Positions 17,291 to 25,432 of a DNA stretch of 40,661 nucleotides are shown piece by piece (positions within the stretch are counted from its first letter, which is position 1; every line of letters begins with the position of its first letter). Under the pieces are notes generated by a model. That model searched no databases. It worked only from the letters and a program-made list of their open reading frames with translations, and was not told the DNA's origin. Made by a program: the position numbers and the translations under genes. The stretch is from Streptomyces sp. MUM 178J (GTDB lineage: Bacteria; Actinomycetota; Actinomycetes; Streptomycetales; Streptomycetaceae), in the NCBI RefSeq assembly GCF_022414575.1, contig NZ_JADWYQ010000052.1, positions 1 through 40,661 on the forward strand. The letters are read 5' to 3'.

Positions 17291-18288
17291 AGCAGGAAGC
17301 CCCCGGGGAACGGGTCGGAAGGGTCGAGGAAGTGCTGGGCGGCGCCGGTGATCCAGGCCCGCCCGGTGATGGACGGCTCCACCGCCGGCAGTCCGCCGAC
17401 CGTCGTCTCGGCGGTCAGCCGTCCGGTGAACCGCGTGCCGATGAAGGACTCGTTGACGAAGTCGCGGTGCAGCGGCAGTTCGCCGCGCGCATGGAGCTGG
17501 GCCATCCGGGCCGAGGTGCCGGTGCCGCAGGGCGAGCGGTCGAACCAGCCCGGATGGATCACCATCGCATGGCGGGAGCGGACGGCGTCGGAGCCGGGCG
17601 CGGCCAGATACACATGCTTCACCCCGGCGATCGCGGGGTCCTCGGGGTGTACCGGCCGGTCCGCGGCGTCGACGGCCGCCATGACCGCCATCCCCGCGGC
17701 GAGGATGTCGTCCCGGCGGGCCCGCTCGAAGGGCAGTCCGAGGCTCTCCAGCGGGACGACGGCGTAGAAGTTGCCGCCGTAGGCCAGGTCGTAGGTGATC
17801 GTGCCGTACCCCGGCACGTCCGTCTTCCGGTCCAGCGCCACGCAGAACGACGGCACATTGGCGAGCGTCACCGAACGCGCCGCGCCGTCCTCCACCCGCA
17901 CCTCCGCGGTCACCAGGCCGGCGGGCGTGTCCAGGCGGACGGTGGTCACTGGTTCGACGACGGGCACCATGCCGGTCTCCACCAGGACCGTCGCCACGCC
18001 GATCGTGCCGTGCCCGCACATCGGCAGCAGCCCGGAGACCTCGATGAACAGCACGCCCCAGTCGGCGTCCGGGCGGGTGGGCGGCTGGAGGATCGCCCCG
18101 CTCATCGCGGAGTGGCCGCGCGGCTCGTACATCAGCAGTGTGCGCAGCTCGTCCATGTGCTCGATGAAGTGCCGGCGGCGCTCGGCCATGGTCGCGCCGG
18201 GGATCACCCCGACGCCGCCGGTGACGACACGGGTGGGCATGCCCTCGGTGTGCGACTCGACGGTGTGCAGTACGCGGCGTGTGCGCAT
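17287..18288 (-). CDS. 4-hydroxyproline epimerase (proline racemase family)
   Basis: A 333-residue proline racemase-family protein with both catalytic cysteines, C91 in PMCGHGTIG and C254 in DRSPCGTGT, the configuration of racemases and 4-hydroxyproline 2-epimerases. HTVESHTEGMPTRVV and YEPRGHSAMSGAI are typical. It would convert trans-4-hydroxy-L-proline to cis-4-hydroxy-D-proline. The gene lies between the DHDPS-family deaminase and the semialdehyde dehydrogenase, both coupled by four-base overlaps. The next pathway enzyme, a D-hydroxyproline dehydrogenase, is not in this operon. Confidence 0.87.
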   Translation of the reverse strand: MRTRRVLHTVESHTEGMPTRVVTGGVGVIPGATMAERRRHFIEHMDELRTLLMYEPRGHSAMSGAILQPPTRPDADWGVLFIEVSGLLPMCGHGTIGVATVLVETGMVPVVEPVTTVRLDTPAGLVTAEVRVEDGAARSVTLANVPSFCVALDRKTDVPGYGTITYDLAYGGNFYAVVPLESLGLPFERARRDDILAAGMAVMAAVDAADRPVHPEDPAIAGVKHVYLAAPGSDAVRSRHAMVIHPGWFDRSPCGTGTSARMAQLHARGELPLHRDFVNESFIGTRFTGRLTAETTVGGLPAVEPSITGRAWITGAAQHFLDPSDPFPGGFLL

Positions 18289-19211
18289 CAGCCGCACCCC
18301 TCCGCGAGCGCCTTCTCCGTCGCAGCGCGCACTGCGGCCGCCCGCTGGGCGCAGAGCGGCGAGCGGGGCGGGCGCACCGGTCCGCCGGGGCGGCCCGCGA
18401 TGTCCATGGAGAGTTTGATCGACTGGACGAACTCGGTCTTCGAGTCCTCGCGCAGCAGCGGGTGCAGCGTGCGGTACAGCCGCAGGGCCGTGGTGTGCTC
18501 TCCGGCGACGGCGGCGCGGTACAGCTCGGCGCAGGAGCGGGGGAGCGCGTTGGGGTAGCCGGCGATCCAGCCGACCGCTCCGGCGACTGCCAGCTCCAGC
18601 AGGACGTCGTCCGCGCCGACCAGCAGATCCAGCTCCGGGGCGAGTTCGGCGATCTCGTAGGCCCGCCGGACGTCGCCGCTGAACTCCTTGACCGCCGCGA
18701 TCGAGCCCCGTGCGTGCAGCTCCGCCAGCAGGGGCGGGGTGAGGTCGACCCGGGTGTCGCTCGGGTTGTTGTAGGCGACGACCGGCAGCCCGACGCGCGC
18801 CACCTCGGCGAAGTGCGCCCGCACGGACGCGTCGTCGGCCCGGTACGCGGTCGGCGGCAGCAGCAGCACCGAGCCCGCCCCGGCGCGCGCCGCGGCCTCG
18901 GCCCACCGCACGGCCTGTGCACTGCCGTACCCGGCGACCCCGGGCATCACCCGGTCCCCGCCGCCCGCCGCCTCGACGGCGGTGGCCATCACCCGCTCCC
19001 GCTCGGCGTCGCTCAGCGTCTGGTACTCGCCCAGCGACCCGTTGGGCACGACCCCGTCGCAGCCGGAGTCGATCAGCCAGCGGACGTGGTCGGCGTAGGC
19101 GTCGTAGTCGATGGAGAGGTCCTCGCGCAGCGGCAGCGCGGTGGCGACCATGATGCCGCGCCAGGGGTGCTCACGGCGTGACGGGTGGTGATGAATGGTG
19201 CGGGAGTTCAT
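18288..19211 (-). CDS. DHDPS/NAL family protein, probable delta1-pyrroline-4-hydroxy-2-carboxylate deaminase
   Basis: A 307-residue TIM-barrel protein of the dihydrodipicolinate synthase family. The Schiff-base lysine is K175 (AAVKEFSGD), the conserved Tyr is Y147 (VAYNNPS) and NGSLGEY is the substrate-carboxylate loop. In hydroxyproline loci this family converts delta1-pyrroline-4-hydroxy-2-carboxylate to alpha-ketoglutarate semialdehyde and ammonia. The start is ATG 19211 with AGGGGAAG upstream; a longer frame to 19352 runs through the 45-nt repeat and is not credible. It is the first gene of a six-gene minus-strand operon. Confidence 0.87.
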   Translation of the reverse strand: MNSRTIHHHPSRREHPWRGIMVATALPLREDLSIDYDAYADHVRWLIDSGCDGVVPNGSLGEYQTLSDAERERVMATAVEAAGGGDRVMPGVAGYGSAQAVRWAEAAARAGAGSVLLLPPTAYRADDASVRAHFAEVARVGLPVVAYNNPSDTRVDLTPPLLAELHARGSIAAVKEFSGDVRRAYEIAELAPELDLLVGADDVLLELAVAGAVGWIAGYPNALPRSCAELYRAAVAGEHTTALRLYRTLHPLLREDSKTEFVQSIKLSMDIAGRPGGPVRPPRSPLCAQRAAAVRAATEKALAEGCG

Positions 19212-19241
19212 GAAATGTCTCGCTTCCCCTTTGTATGATGT

Positions 19242-19253
19242 GTGACATTTTAC
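19242..19253 (+). promoter_or_regulatory. candidate GntR-type operator, copy 2
   Basis: GTGACATTTTAC lies 31 bases upstream of the first hydroxyproline gene, in an AT-rich stretch (19230-19255) that must hold its promoter. It differs at one base from the minus-strand motif before gntR at 13928-13939. The flanking TTGTATGATGTG may extend the site. Confidence 0.5.
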
Positions 19254-19290
19254 TGTGTGGAGGAGGTGCCTCTCAAGAGCCACGCCAGGC

Positions 19291-19335
19291 CGGGTGTGGG
19301 TAGTTGAGGTACAGGAAATCCCGGTGAGATCGATC
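19291..19335 (+). repeat. 45-nt inverted repeat, left copy
   Basis: This 45-base sequence recurs in inverted orientation at 26756-26800 with three mismatches, and the central 29 bases (19301-19329, beginning TAGTTGAGGTACAGG) are identical. Such long, nearly perfect inverted copies look like ends of a transposon or relics of the same insertion sequence. No flanking target duplication is evident. Confidence 0.8.
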
Positions 19336-19713
19336 TTGCTGCGGTTCCCCACTCCTGATGAGGCCCGGGTGTGCTTCCTACGGCAGCGGTCTCATCCTCT
19401 TCGGGTTCGGGCCAGGGGCCGAAGGGACCGTGTTCCCCGGGGCCGGTGGCGCCGAGGAGGCCGGGATCCCTCCAGCGGTGCAGCGGCACGGGGATCACTG
19501 TGCGTTTCCGTTCCGGGCCTGTGAGAGCGGCCGGGGCCACGACGTCATCGGTGCCGTGCTGAGCCTGGCGGCCAGGTCGTCCAGCACGGAGCCTCCGCCA
19601 ACTTGAAACCGCAGTTCAAAGAGCTGGCCTGACCGGTTCTCGGGGTGCTCACGCTGGTCGTGGGCGACACTCTGCGGAGTAGACCATCTGTCAGCGGTTG
19701 ACTTCGAGGTTCG
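19336..19713. other. no gene seen; probable degenerate DNA
   Basis: These 378 bases lie between the left 45-nt repeat and the response regulator end. No open frame has a ribosome site or a recognisable product. A small inverted repeat, TTGAA-N7-TTCAA at 19603-19619, could be a weak terminator or operator. It reads as decayed sequence next to the repeat. Confidence 0.4.
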
Positions 19714-20469
19714 TCAGAACGAGCAGGGCGCGCGGGAGGTGGGTGGCGCGGGCGGGCTCGGTGCGGAGTTTGGAGCGGACTCGCCCGGTGAGACGAGTCC
19801 TGTCTCGTAGGCGAGGACGACGGCTTGGGCCCGGTCGCGCAGGGTCAGCTTGGCGAAGATCCGGGCCACGTGGGTCTTCACTGTCGCCTCACTGAGCGTC
19901 AGTTCCCGCGCCAGTTCGGAATTGGAAAGACCTCGCCCCATGAGCGTCAGCACCTCGCGTTCGCGCGGCGTCAGCGCGGCCAGGTCTCGGTGGACGGCTG
20001 GCGTTGCGAGACCCGAACCGGTTCTGGGGGCGCTGGGGGCGAAGCGCTCCACCAGGCGGCGGGTGATCGAGGGTGCGAGTAGGGCGTCACCGGTGTCGAC
20101 CAGGCGTACGGCAGCGGCCAGATGCGCGGGGGTGACGTCCTTGAGCAGGAATCCGCTGGCTCCGGCGGCGAGGGCGGCGTAGACGTATTGGTCGAGGTCG
20201 AAGGTGGTCAGCATGATCACCCGGCAGTCCGGGGCCTGCGTGAGTATGCGGCGGGCGGCTTCCAGGCCGTCCATAGCGGGCATCCGGATGTCCATCAGGA
20301 CGACGTCGGGCCGCAGCCTTCGCACGGCGGCCACGGCCTCGGCTCCGTCGCCGGCTTCGCCCACCACGTCGATGCCGCGGGCGGTTAGGATCAGGCGGAA
20401 GCCGGTGCGGACCAGTTCCTGGTCGTCGGCGATCACCACGCGAGGGGCGGCGTCGCTGCGCGTTGTCAT
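19714..20469 (-). CDS. NarL/LuxR family response regulator
   Basis: A 251-residue response regulator: receiver domain 10-125 with D60 (VVLMDIRMP) as phospho-acceptor, acidic pair in IADDQ, Thr in MLTTFD and Lys in FLLKDV; then a LuxR HTH (LTPREREVLTLMGRGLSNSELARELTLSEATVKTHV). The tail after GLVSPGE is a Pro/Ser-rich stretch that may be readthrough into unrelated DNA. The start overlaps the stop of the kinase gene (ATGA). The divergent ABC transporter is the likely regulated target. Confidence 0.93.
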   Translation of the reverse strand: MTTRSDAAPRVVIADDQELVRTGFRLILTARGIDVVGEAGDGAEAVAAVRRLRPDVVLMDIRMPAMDGLEAARRILTQAPDCRVIMLTTFDLDQYVYAALAAGASGFLLKDVTPAHLAAAVRLVDTGDALLAPSITRRLVERFAPSAPRTGSGLATPAVHRDLAALTPREREVLTLMGRGLSNSELARELTLSEATVKTHVARIFAKLTLRDRAQAVVLAYETGLVSPGESAPNSAPSPPAPPTSRAPCSF

Positions 20470-21287
20470 GGCCGGTCCAGCGGGATCCGGGCGCGGACGC
20501 GGTAGCCGCCGCCGAGGCGGCGGCGAGCGTCCAGGTCGCCGCCGTAGACGGCGACCCGCTCCCGCAGGCCGAGCAACCCGCGTCGCGTTCCGTCCGCCTG
20601 GCCCGGGACCGGCTCTTTCCGCGCTGGTCGGCTGCCCGACAGGACGCTCGGTCCGCTGTTCAGCACCTCAACTCGCAGGTAGTGGTCCGCGTATCGCACC
20701 GTCACCTCGGCTTTCGCCCCGTCCCCGTGTTTGAGGGCATTGGTCAGGGCCTCCTGGATGATCCGGTAGGCGGTGACATCGATCCCGGTCGGCAGCGGAC
20801 GCGGCTCACCCGAGATGCGCATCTCCACGGGCAGGCCGGCAAAGGCGATCCGGTCGATCAGCGGGCTGAGCCGGCTCAAACTCGGCTGCGGTGACAGGTC
20901 CATACTGTAGGACTCGTCGTCGCCGTTCTGCGCGGGCGCGAGCAGGCCGAGCAGGTGCCGCAGCTCGGTCATCGTGTTCCGCCCGGCGGTCTCGACGGCC
21001 CTCATCGCCGCCGCGGCCTCCTCGGGCATCGTGGCCAGCACCTCGCGGGCGGCCCCGGCCTGGACCACCATGAGGCTCACGTTGTGGCTGACGATGTCGT
21101 GGAGCTCGGTGGCGATCCTGGCCCGCTCGGCGTCGACCGCGGTCCGCGCCGCGCTCTCGCGCTCCCGCTCCAGCAGCCAGCCGCGCTCCTCGATGGCCGC
21201 CTGGTGCAGCCGCCGCGCCCGGACCGCCGCCACGCACAGACACCCGGCGGCGCCAACTGCCGCCGCCAGGGCTATGACCAGCCACAT
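20466..21287 (-). CDS. NarL-type sensor histidine kinase
   Basis: About 273 residues from ATG 21287. One N-terminal hydrophobic helix (2-24) is followed by a HisKA_3 dimerisation box with H63 (ATELHDIVSHNVSL) and a HATPase domain (YRIIQEALTNALKHGDG, GLLGLRERVAVYGG). Most kinases of this class have four or more membrane helices, so this is a short version with very little outside the cytoplasm, as in some envelope-stress or intramembrane-sensing kinases. The start is uncertain: GTG 21305 is possible and the frame is open to 21500. It is coupled to the response regulator. Confidence 0.85.
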   Translation of the reverse strand: MWLVIALAAAVGAAGCLCVAAVRARRLHQAAIEERGWLLERERESAARTAVDAERARIATELHDIVSHNVSLMVVQAGAAREVLATMPEEAAAAMRAVETAGRNTMTELRHLLGLLAPAQNGDDESYSMDLSPQPSLSRLSPLIDRIAFAGLPVEMRISGEPRPLPTGIDVTAYRIIQEALTNALKHGDGAKAEVTVRYADHYLRVEVLNSGPSVLSGSRPARKEPVPGQADGTRRGLLGLRERVAVYGGDLDARRRLGGGYRVRARIPLDRP

Positions 21288-21388
21288 CGTGCCAGATCCC
21301 CACACCGGAACATCTTCGCAGCTGTACGACGCGCCCCGCATCAGCCCCTGGATGCAGCTCCGTACATCCCCGGGATGACCTGCCCGGA

Positions 21389-21400
21389 CGGATGCATCCG
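21389..21400. promoter_or_regulatory. 12-bp palindrome in divergent promoter region
   Basis: CGGATGCATCCG is a perfect palindrome 44 bases upstream of the ABC transporter start and about 100 bases upstream of the kinase. It is a plausible binding site for the adjacent response regulator, between the two divergent units. Confidence 0.4.
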
Positions 21401-21431
21401 GAGGGTGACGCCCCGTCCGCGGGCTCCGTCC

Positions 21432-21437
21432 TAGGTT
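21432..21437 (+). promoter_or_regulatory. -10 element of a probably leaderless transcript
   Basis: TAGGTT ends six bases before the ATG at 21444 and there is no Shine-Dalgarno in between. This spacing would start transcription at or next to the A of the ATG, which is common in Streptomyces. No clear -35 is visible, as expected if an activator is required. Confidence 0.45.
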
Positions 21438-21443
21438 CGAGCC

Positions 21444-22154
21444 ATGACAACTGATCACGACAGTGCCCGGCAAGTGGTGGTGCGGCTGGACGGCTTGCAC
21501 AAGGAGTACGGCGACGCGAAGGCCCTGGACGGCCTGTCACTGGATATCAGGGCGGGGGACGCGGTCGCCGTGATGGGCCCCTCCGGCTGCGGCAAGTCCA
21601 CCTTGCTCAATATGGTGGCCGGCCTGGACCGGCCGACCTCGGGCACCGTCGAGGTACATGGTCATGACCTCGGGAAACTGAACGAGACCGGCTTGGCGCT
21701 GTTCCGGCGGCGGAACGTCGGCATGATCTTCCAGTTCTTCAACCTCATCGACGATCTGCCTGTCCTTGACAATGTGGCGCTGGCCGCGCAGCTGACCGGC
21801 ACCCCGGCCCGGCAGGCGCGCCGCCGTGCCCTGGAGCTCCTGGACGAACTTGGTGTCGCCGAGCGCCGGAACAACTATCCGGCAACGCTGAGCGGCGGCG
21901 AGCGCCAACGCGTCGCCGTCGCACGGGCGTTGATGAACCGTCCGGCCCTGCTGCTTGCCGACGAGCCGACCGGCGCCCTCGACAGCCGGTCGGGCGAGCA
22001 GGTGATGGATCTGCTGATCGACCTCAACCAGATCGGCCAGACCCTGTTGATCGTCACCCACGACCCGCAGCTGGCCACCCGCTGCGCCAGCCGGCTGATC
22101 GAAGTCGCCGACGGCCGGATCGCCCGCGAAAGCACGCTGGAGGCGACCGCGTGA
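21444..22154 (+). CDS. ABC transporter ATP-binding protein (MacB/LolD-like)
   Basis: A 236-residue ATPase. Walker A is GPSGCGKST (45-53), the signature is LSGGERQR, Walker B is LLLADEPTGALDS, and the H-loop is VTHDPQLA. MIFQFFNLIDDLPVLDNV is typical of the MacB/LolD subfamily, which partners FtsX-type permeases and works in mechanotransmission, lipoprotein release or antimicrobial export and resistance. The stop overlaps the permease start (GTGA). Confidence 0.93.
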   Translation: MTTDHDSARQVVVRLDGLHKEYGDAKALDGLSLDIRAGDAVAVMGPSGCGKSTLLNMVAGLDRPTSGTVEVHGHDLGKLNETGLALFRRRNVGMIFQFFNLIDDLPVLDNVALAAQLTGTPARQARRRALELLDELGVAERRNNYPATLSGGERQRVAVARALMNRPALLLADEPTGALDSRSGEQVMDLLIDLNQIGQTLLIVTHDPQLATRCASRLIEVADGRIARESTLEATA

Positions 22155-24460
22155 GCGCCGTATGGAGAGCCTCGCGCGCGGCCGTGAAGCGCCGCCGGCT
22201 CCAGACCTTCGTCATCGGGCTCGTCGTGCTCTGCTCCACTGCGACCATCCTGCTCGCTCTGGCGCTGCTGAGCGCCGCCTCGGGCCCCTTCGACAAGGCC
22301 TACGCCGAACAGCGCGGTGCTCATACGGTGGCGACCTTCGACACCACGAAAGTCTCGCAGGAGCAGCTGGCGCGGACCGCCCGGCAGCCCGGGGTGGAGG
22401 CCGCGGCCGGACCGTTCGAGCAGACAGTCGTCGACATCCCCAAGGACTGGCTCTGGATGGCGGGCGGCACCCTCACGGTGGTGGGCCGGGCCGATCCGGC
22501 GGGCCCCGTGGACCAGATCGAACTCCTTGAGGGCCACTGGGCCACCGCACCCGGCGAGATCGTCGTCAACTGGTCCGCCCAGGGCTCCCCCGGCCCGGAG
22601 CTGCTGGGCACCAAGCTGGAGAACCCCGGAGGACCGACGCTGACCGTCGTCGGGTTCGCCGCCAGCATGAGCAAGTCGGCGAGCGCCTGGGTCTCACCCG
22701 AGCAGATGGCCGCACTGCACCCATCCTCCGCCCAGATGCTCTACCGCTTCACGGACTCCTCGACGGAGGCCCAACTGAGCGCTGGGCTGGCCGAGGCCAC
22801 CGCGGGACTGCCCAAGGAATCGCTGACCGGCGCGCAGACCTACCTCGTCCTCAAACAGGCCTTCTCTGCCCTCGCCGATTCCTATCTCCCGTTCATGACG
22901 CTCTTCGGCATCCTCGGTCTGCTGGTTTCCACCCTGATCGTCGGCAACGTGGTCAGCGGGGCGGTCGTCTCCGGGTACCGGCACATCGGGGTGCTCAAGG
23001 CCCTGGGCTTCACCCCCAACCAGGTCGTCGCCGTCTACCTGACGATGCTTTCCGTGCCGGCGGTGGCGGGCAGCGTGCTGGGCACTCTGGCCGGCAACGC
23101 GCTGGCCGGGCCGATCCTGAAGGTCGCGTTCACCGGCATCGACGTGGGCCGGGCCTCGGTCGGCGGCATCAGCCCGTGGGTGTCCGTGGCCTGCCTCGTG
23201 GGCATGCCTGTCCTCGTCCTGCTGGCCGCGCTGGTCCCCGCCCTGCGCGCCCACCGGCTGCCCGCCGCACGGGCGATCAGCGCGGGCAACGCGCCGCGAA
23301 CCGGGCGCGGGCTGCGCGTCCAGCGGCTGCTCGGCGCCACCCGGCTGCCGCGCCCGGTCAGTCTGGGCCTCGGCCAGCCGTTCGCCCGCCCCAGCCGCAC
23401 CCTGCTGACCCTGGCGGCCATAGTCCTCGGGGTCACCACGGTGACCCTGTCGACCGGACTGACCAGCACCATGGTGGCGTACGGCAATGTCGGGCGGGAG
23501 GACGGAGGCGCCAGGATCCACGTGACGACTGGGGGGTCGGGCAACGACCGGACCCCGCCCCGGCTCAATGACCTGCAGATCGAGAAAAGGCTGCGGTCCC
23601 TGCCGGGTGCGGAGGGGGTACGGGCCCGCGCGCTGTCCCAGGTGAACATGACCGGGCAGACCCAGCCCGTCTTCGCCGACTTCTACCGCGGCGACGATTC
23701 CTTGTACGAGAACACCATCGTCAGGGGCCGGGCGCCGGCCGCGGCGGGCGAGATCGTGGCCGGTCCGGCGTTCCTGACCCAGCGCGGGCTGAAGCTCGGT
23801 GACCGGGTCACGCTGGAGCTGAACGGCAGGAAGATCACCGCGACCGTCGTGGGTCAGCTCATCGAGGGCAACGCCCGGGCCCTGGAGGCCACCAGGGAGA
23901 CCCTCGCCCAACTCGCACCGGACGCCCACGCCACCGAGTACACGGTGCGGCTCGCCCCAGGCGCCGACGCGCGCGCCTACGCCGAGGCGGTCACGGCGCT
24001 CGACCCGGGCCTGCACGCGTCGGTGATGGACTCCGGCAACGCCGGCACCGCCACCGTCGTCACCTTCTCGACGGTGTTCACGGTGCTGCTGACGCTCGTC
24101 GCGTCGCTCGGTGTCTTCAACACCGTTCTGCTGAACACCCGTGAGCGGCGCCGGGACCTGGGCATGCTCAAGTCGATCGGGATGACCCCCCGACAGGTGG
24201 TGGTGATGACGGTGACCTCGGTCGCCGGGCTGGGCGCGGTCGGCGGGCTGCTCGGCATCCCGCTCGGGATCGTGGCGCACCGCCTCGTCGTGGACAACGT
24301 CGGGGTGGTCGACTTCCCCGCCTCTATGAAGGACGTGTGGCACGCGCCGCAGCTGGCCGCGATGCTCCTGGCGGGTGTGACTATCGCCGTCCTCGGCGCC
24401 CTGGTCCCGGCCCGGTCGGCGGCCCGGATGACCATCGCCTCGGTGCTGCACACCGAGTAG
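22151..24460 (+). CDS. FtsX-like ABC transporter permease (two FtsX domains)
   Basis: A 769-residue permease with about eight hydrophobic segments: one at the N-terminus (17-45), three around residues 235-375, one after 420 (TLLTLAAIVLGVTTVTL), and three in the last 140 residues (VVTFSTVFTVLLTLVASLGVF, TSVAGLGAVGGLLGIPLG, LAAMLLAGVTIAVLGALVPA). This is the ten-helix-like, two-FtsX layout of antimicrobial-peptide or lipid exporters in Gram-positive bacteria. Two extracytoplasmic regions (about 50-230 and 445-640) carry MacB-type periplasmic features. Together with the ATPase and the divergent kinase/regulator pair it makes a sensing and resistance module; the ligand is unknown. Confidence 0.92.
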   Translation: MSAVWRASRAAVKRRRLQTFVIGLVVLCSTATILLALALLSAASGPFDKAYAEQRGAHTVATFDTTKVSQEQLARTARQPGVEAAAGPFEQTVVDIPKDWLWMAGGTLTVVGRADPAGPVDQIELLEGHWATAPGEIVVNWSAQGSPGPELLGTKLENPGGPTLTVVGFAASMSKSASAWVSPEQMAALHPSSAQMLYRFTDSSTEAQLSAGLAEATAGLPKESLTGAQTYLVLKQAFSALADSYLPFMTLFGILGLLVSTLIVGNVVSGAVVSGYRHIGVLKALGFTPNQVVAVYLTMLSVPAVAGSVLGTLAGNALAGPILKVAFTGIDVGRASVGGISPWVSVACLVGMPVLVLLAALVPALRAHRLPAARAISAGNAPRTGRGLRVQRLLGATRLPRPVSLGLGQPFARPSRTLLTLAAIVLGVTTVTLSTGLTSTMVAYGNVGREDGGARIHVTTGGSGNDRTPPRLNDLQIEKRLRSLPGAEGVRARALSQVNMTGQTQPVFADFYRGDDSLYENTIVRGRAPAAAGEIVAGPAFLTQRGLKLGDRVTLELNGRKITATVVGQLIEGNARALEATRETLAQLAPDAHATEYTVRLAPGADARAYAEAVTALDPGLHASVMDSGNAGTATVVTFSTVFTVLLTLVASLGVFNTVLLNTRERRRDLGMLKSIGMTPRQVVVMTVTSVAGLGAVGGLLGIPLGIVAHRLVVDNVGVVDFPASMKDVWHAPQLAAMLLAGVTIAVLGALVPARSAARMTIASVLHTE

Positions 24461-24691
24461 ATCACCCGTCAGCGCCAGCCTCTGGATCTGAGTCAGCGCA
24501 GGAAGCGGCCCGGTCACGCGTGAGGTCTGCCAGTGGCGAGTCATGCCACGCGGCCCGCCGCCATCAATGCTATCGGCGAGGCTCTGACCGGCGCGAAGCG
24601 CGCCGTCTTCTATGGCGAGGTCCTGGCCGCCGAGAGAACTACACCGGGGCCGTGCAAGGCCCCCAGCTCAAGTTGACAACGCCCTCATAGT
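24461..24691. other. short intergenic tract with a coding fragment
   Basis: Between the permease stop and the transposase remnant, bases 24540-24635 would encode ATRPAAINAIGEALTGAKRA followed by VFYGEVLAAE, which looks like a piece of a small conserved Streptomyces protein, but it has no start signal and runs quickly into a stop. I treat it as debris. Confidence 0.3.
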
Positions 24692-25417
24692 TCATTTTGC
24701 CGTCCGTGCCCTAAGCACGGCCCAAACTATGTCGCCCGCACGAATGGCAGGTCCCGACCGTTGAACCCTTTCGTCCCATTCCCGAAGGCGCCGATACAGC
24801 GGTGGCAGGCGCGACAGCGATGAGTCGGCATATGGTGGAGGCGCCAGACTGCCCATAGATAGGTTGCCGGTGTCGCGGCGGAGGCGGAATACCTGGGATG
24901 CGCCGGGGAGCAGTGTGTCGTCGGCGGGTGCGGTGCGCAGGGTGCGTCGTTCGGTGCGGCCGTGCCCGTGGTCGTCGTCGATCGCGGTGGTCTCTCGGTG
25001 AAGTCGGTGTCCGTGCCGGCCAGCAGCATCTGGGCGGCGGCGTGCGCGAGGGGCTGGTTGCCCTTGAGGACCAGGACGTAGTGACTGCCCAGAGGGCCGG
25101 TGATCAGGCGGGCGGTCTTCCTTCGTGGTGTGCAGCGCGTCCAGGGTGAATACCCATCCGTGCAGGTCGAGTTGGGTGAGCAGGGTCCGGGCGGCCTCGC
25201 CCTCGCCGCGCTTGTCGGGGACCTGGGTCTGGCCCAGGACCGCCCCGCTGGCGTGGTCGATCGCGCCGACCGGGAAGATCCGGCCCGATGCGGTTCGGGC
25301 GCCGGCCAGGGCCTTGCCGTCCACGGCGGCGGCGGGCAGCAGCCCGTCCGGGACCGGGTGCTCGGCCGAGCGCTGGACACCGCGGCGAACCGACGATAGT
25401 TGAATAGGCGAGCTCAC
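24692..25417 (-). pseudogene. ISAs1-family transposase remnant, frameshifted
   Basis: Pieces of an ISAs1 DDE transposase lie in at least two frames: AAAVDGKALAGAR, AIDHASGAVLGQTQV and FTLDALHTTKED in one, then ARLITGPLGSHYVLVLKGNQPLAH in the next, then ERRTLRTAPADDTLLPGASQVFRLRRDTGNL back in the first. The shifts are near 25115-25135 and near 24960. The N-terminal third and the C-terminus are missing. The first catalytic Asp region (VDGK) and the middle (LDALH) remain, but the protein cannot be functional. It marks past transposition inside the repeat-bounded segment. Confidence 0.8.
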
Positions 25418-25432
25418 CAGTACCGAACCCCT

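Noticed and set aside
15416..17767. 783-codon plus-strand frame over the hydroxyproline genes
   Set aside because: It is antisense to three motif-supported genes; GC-rich third positions keep such frames open.
18288..19352. longer start for the DHDPS-family gene
   Set aside because: The extra residues run through the 45-nt repeat; the family start and ribosome site fit 19211.
22694..24544. 616-codon frame antisense to the ABC permease
   Set aside because: Low-complexity Arg/His/Gly composition and no ribosome site; the permease on the plus strand is clear.
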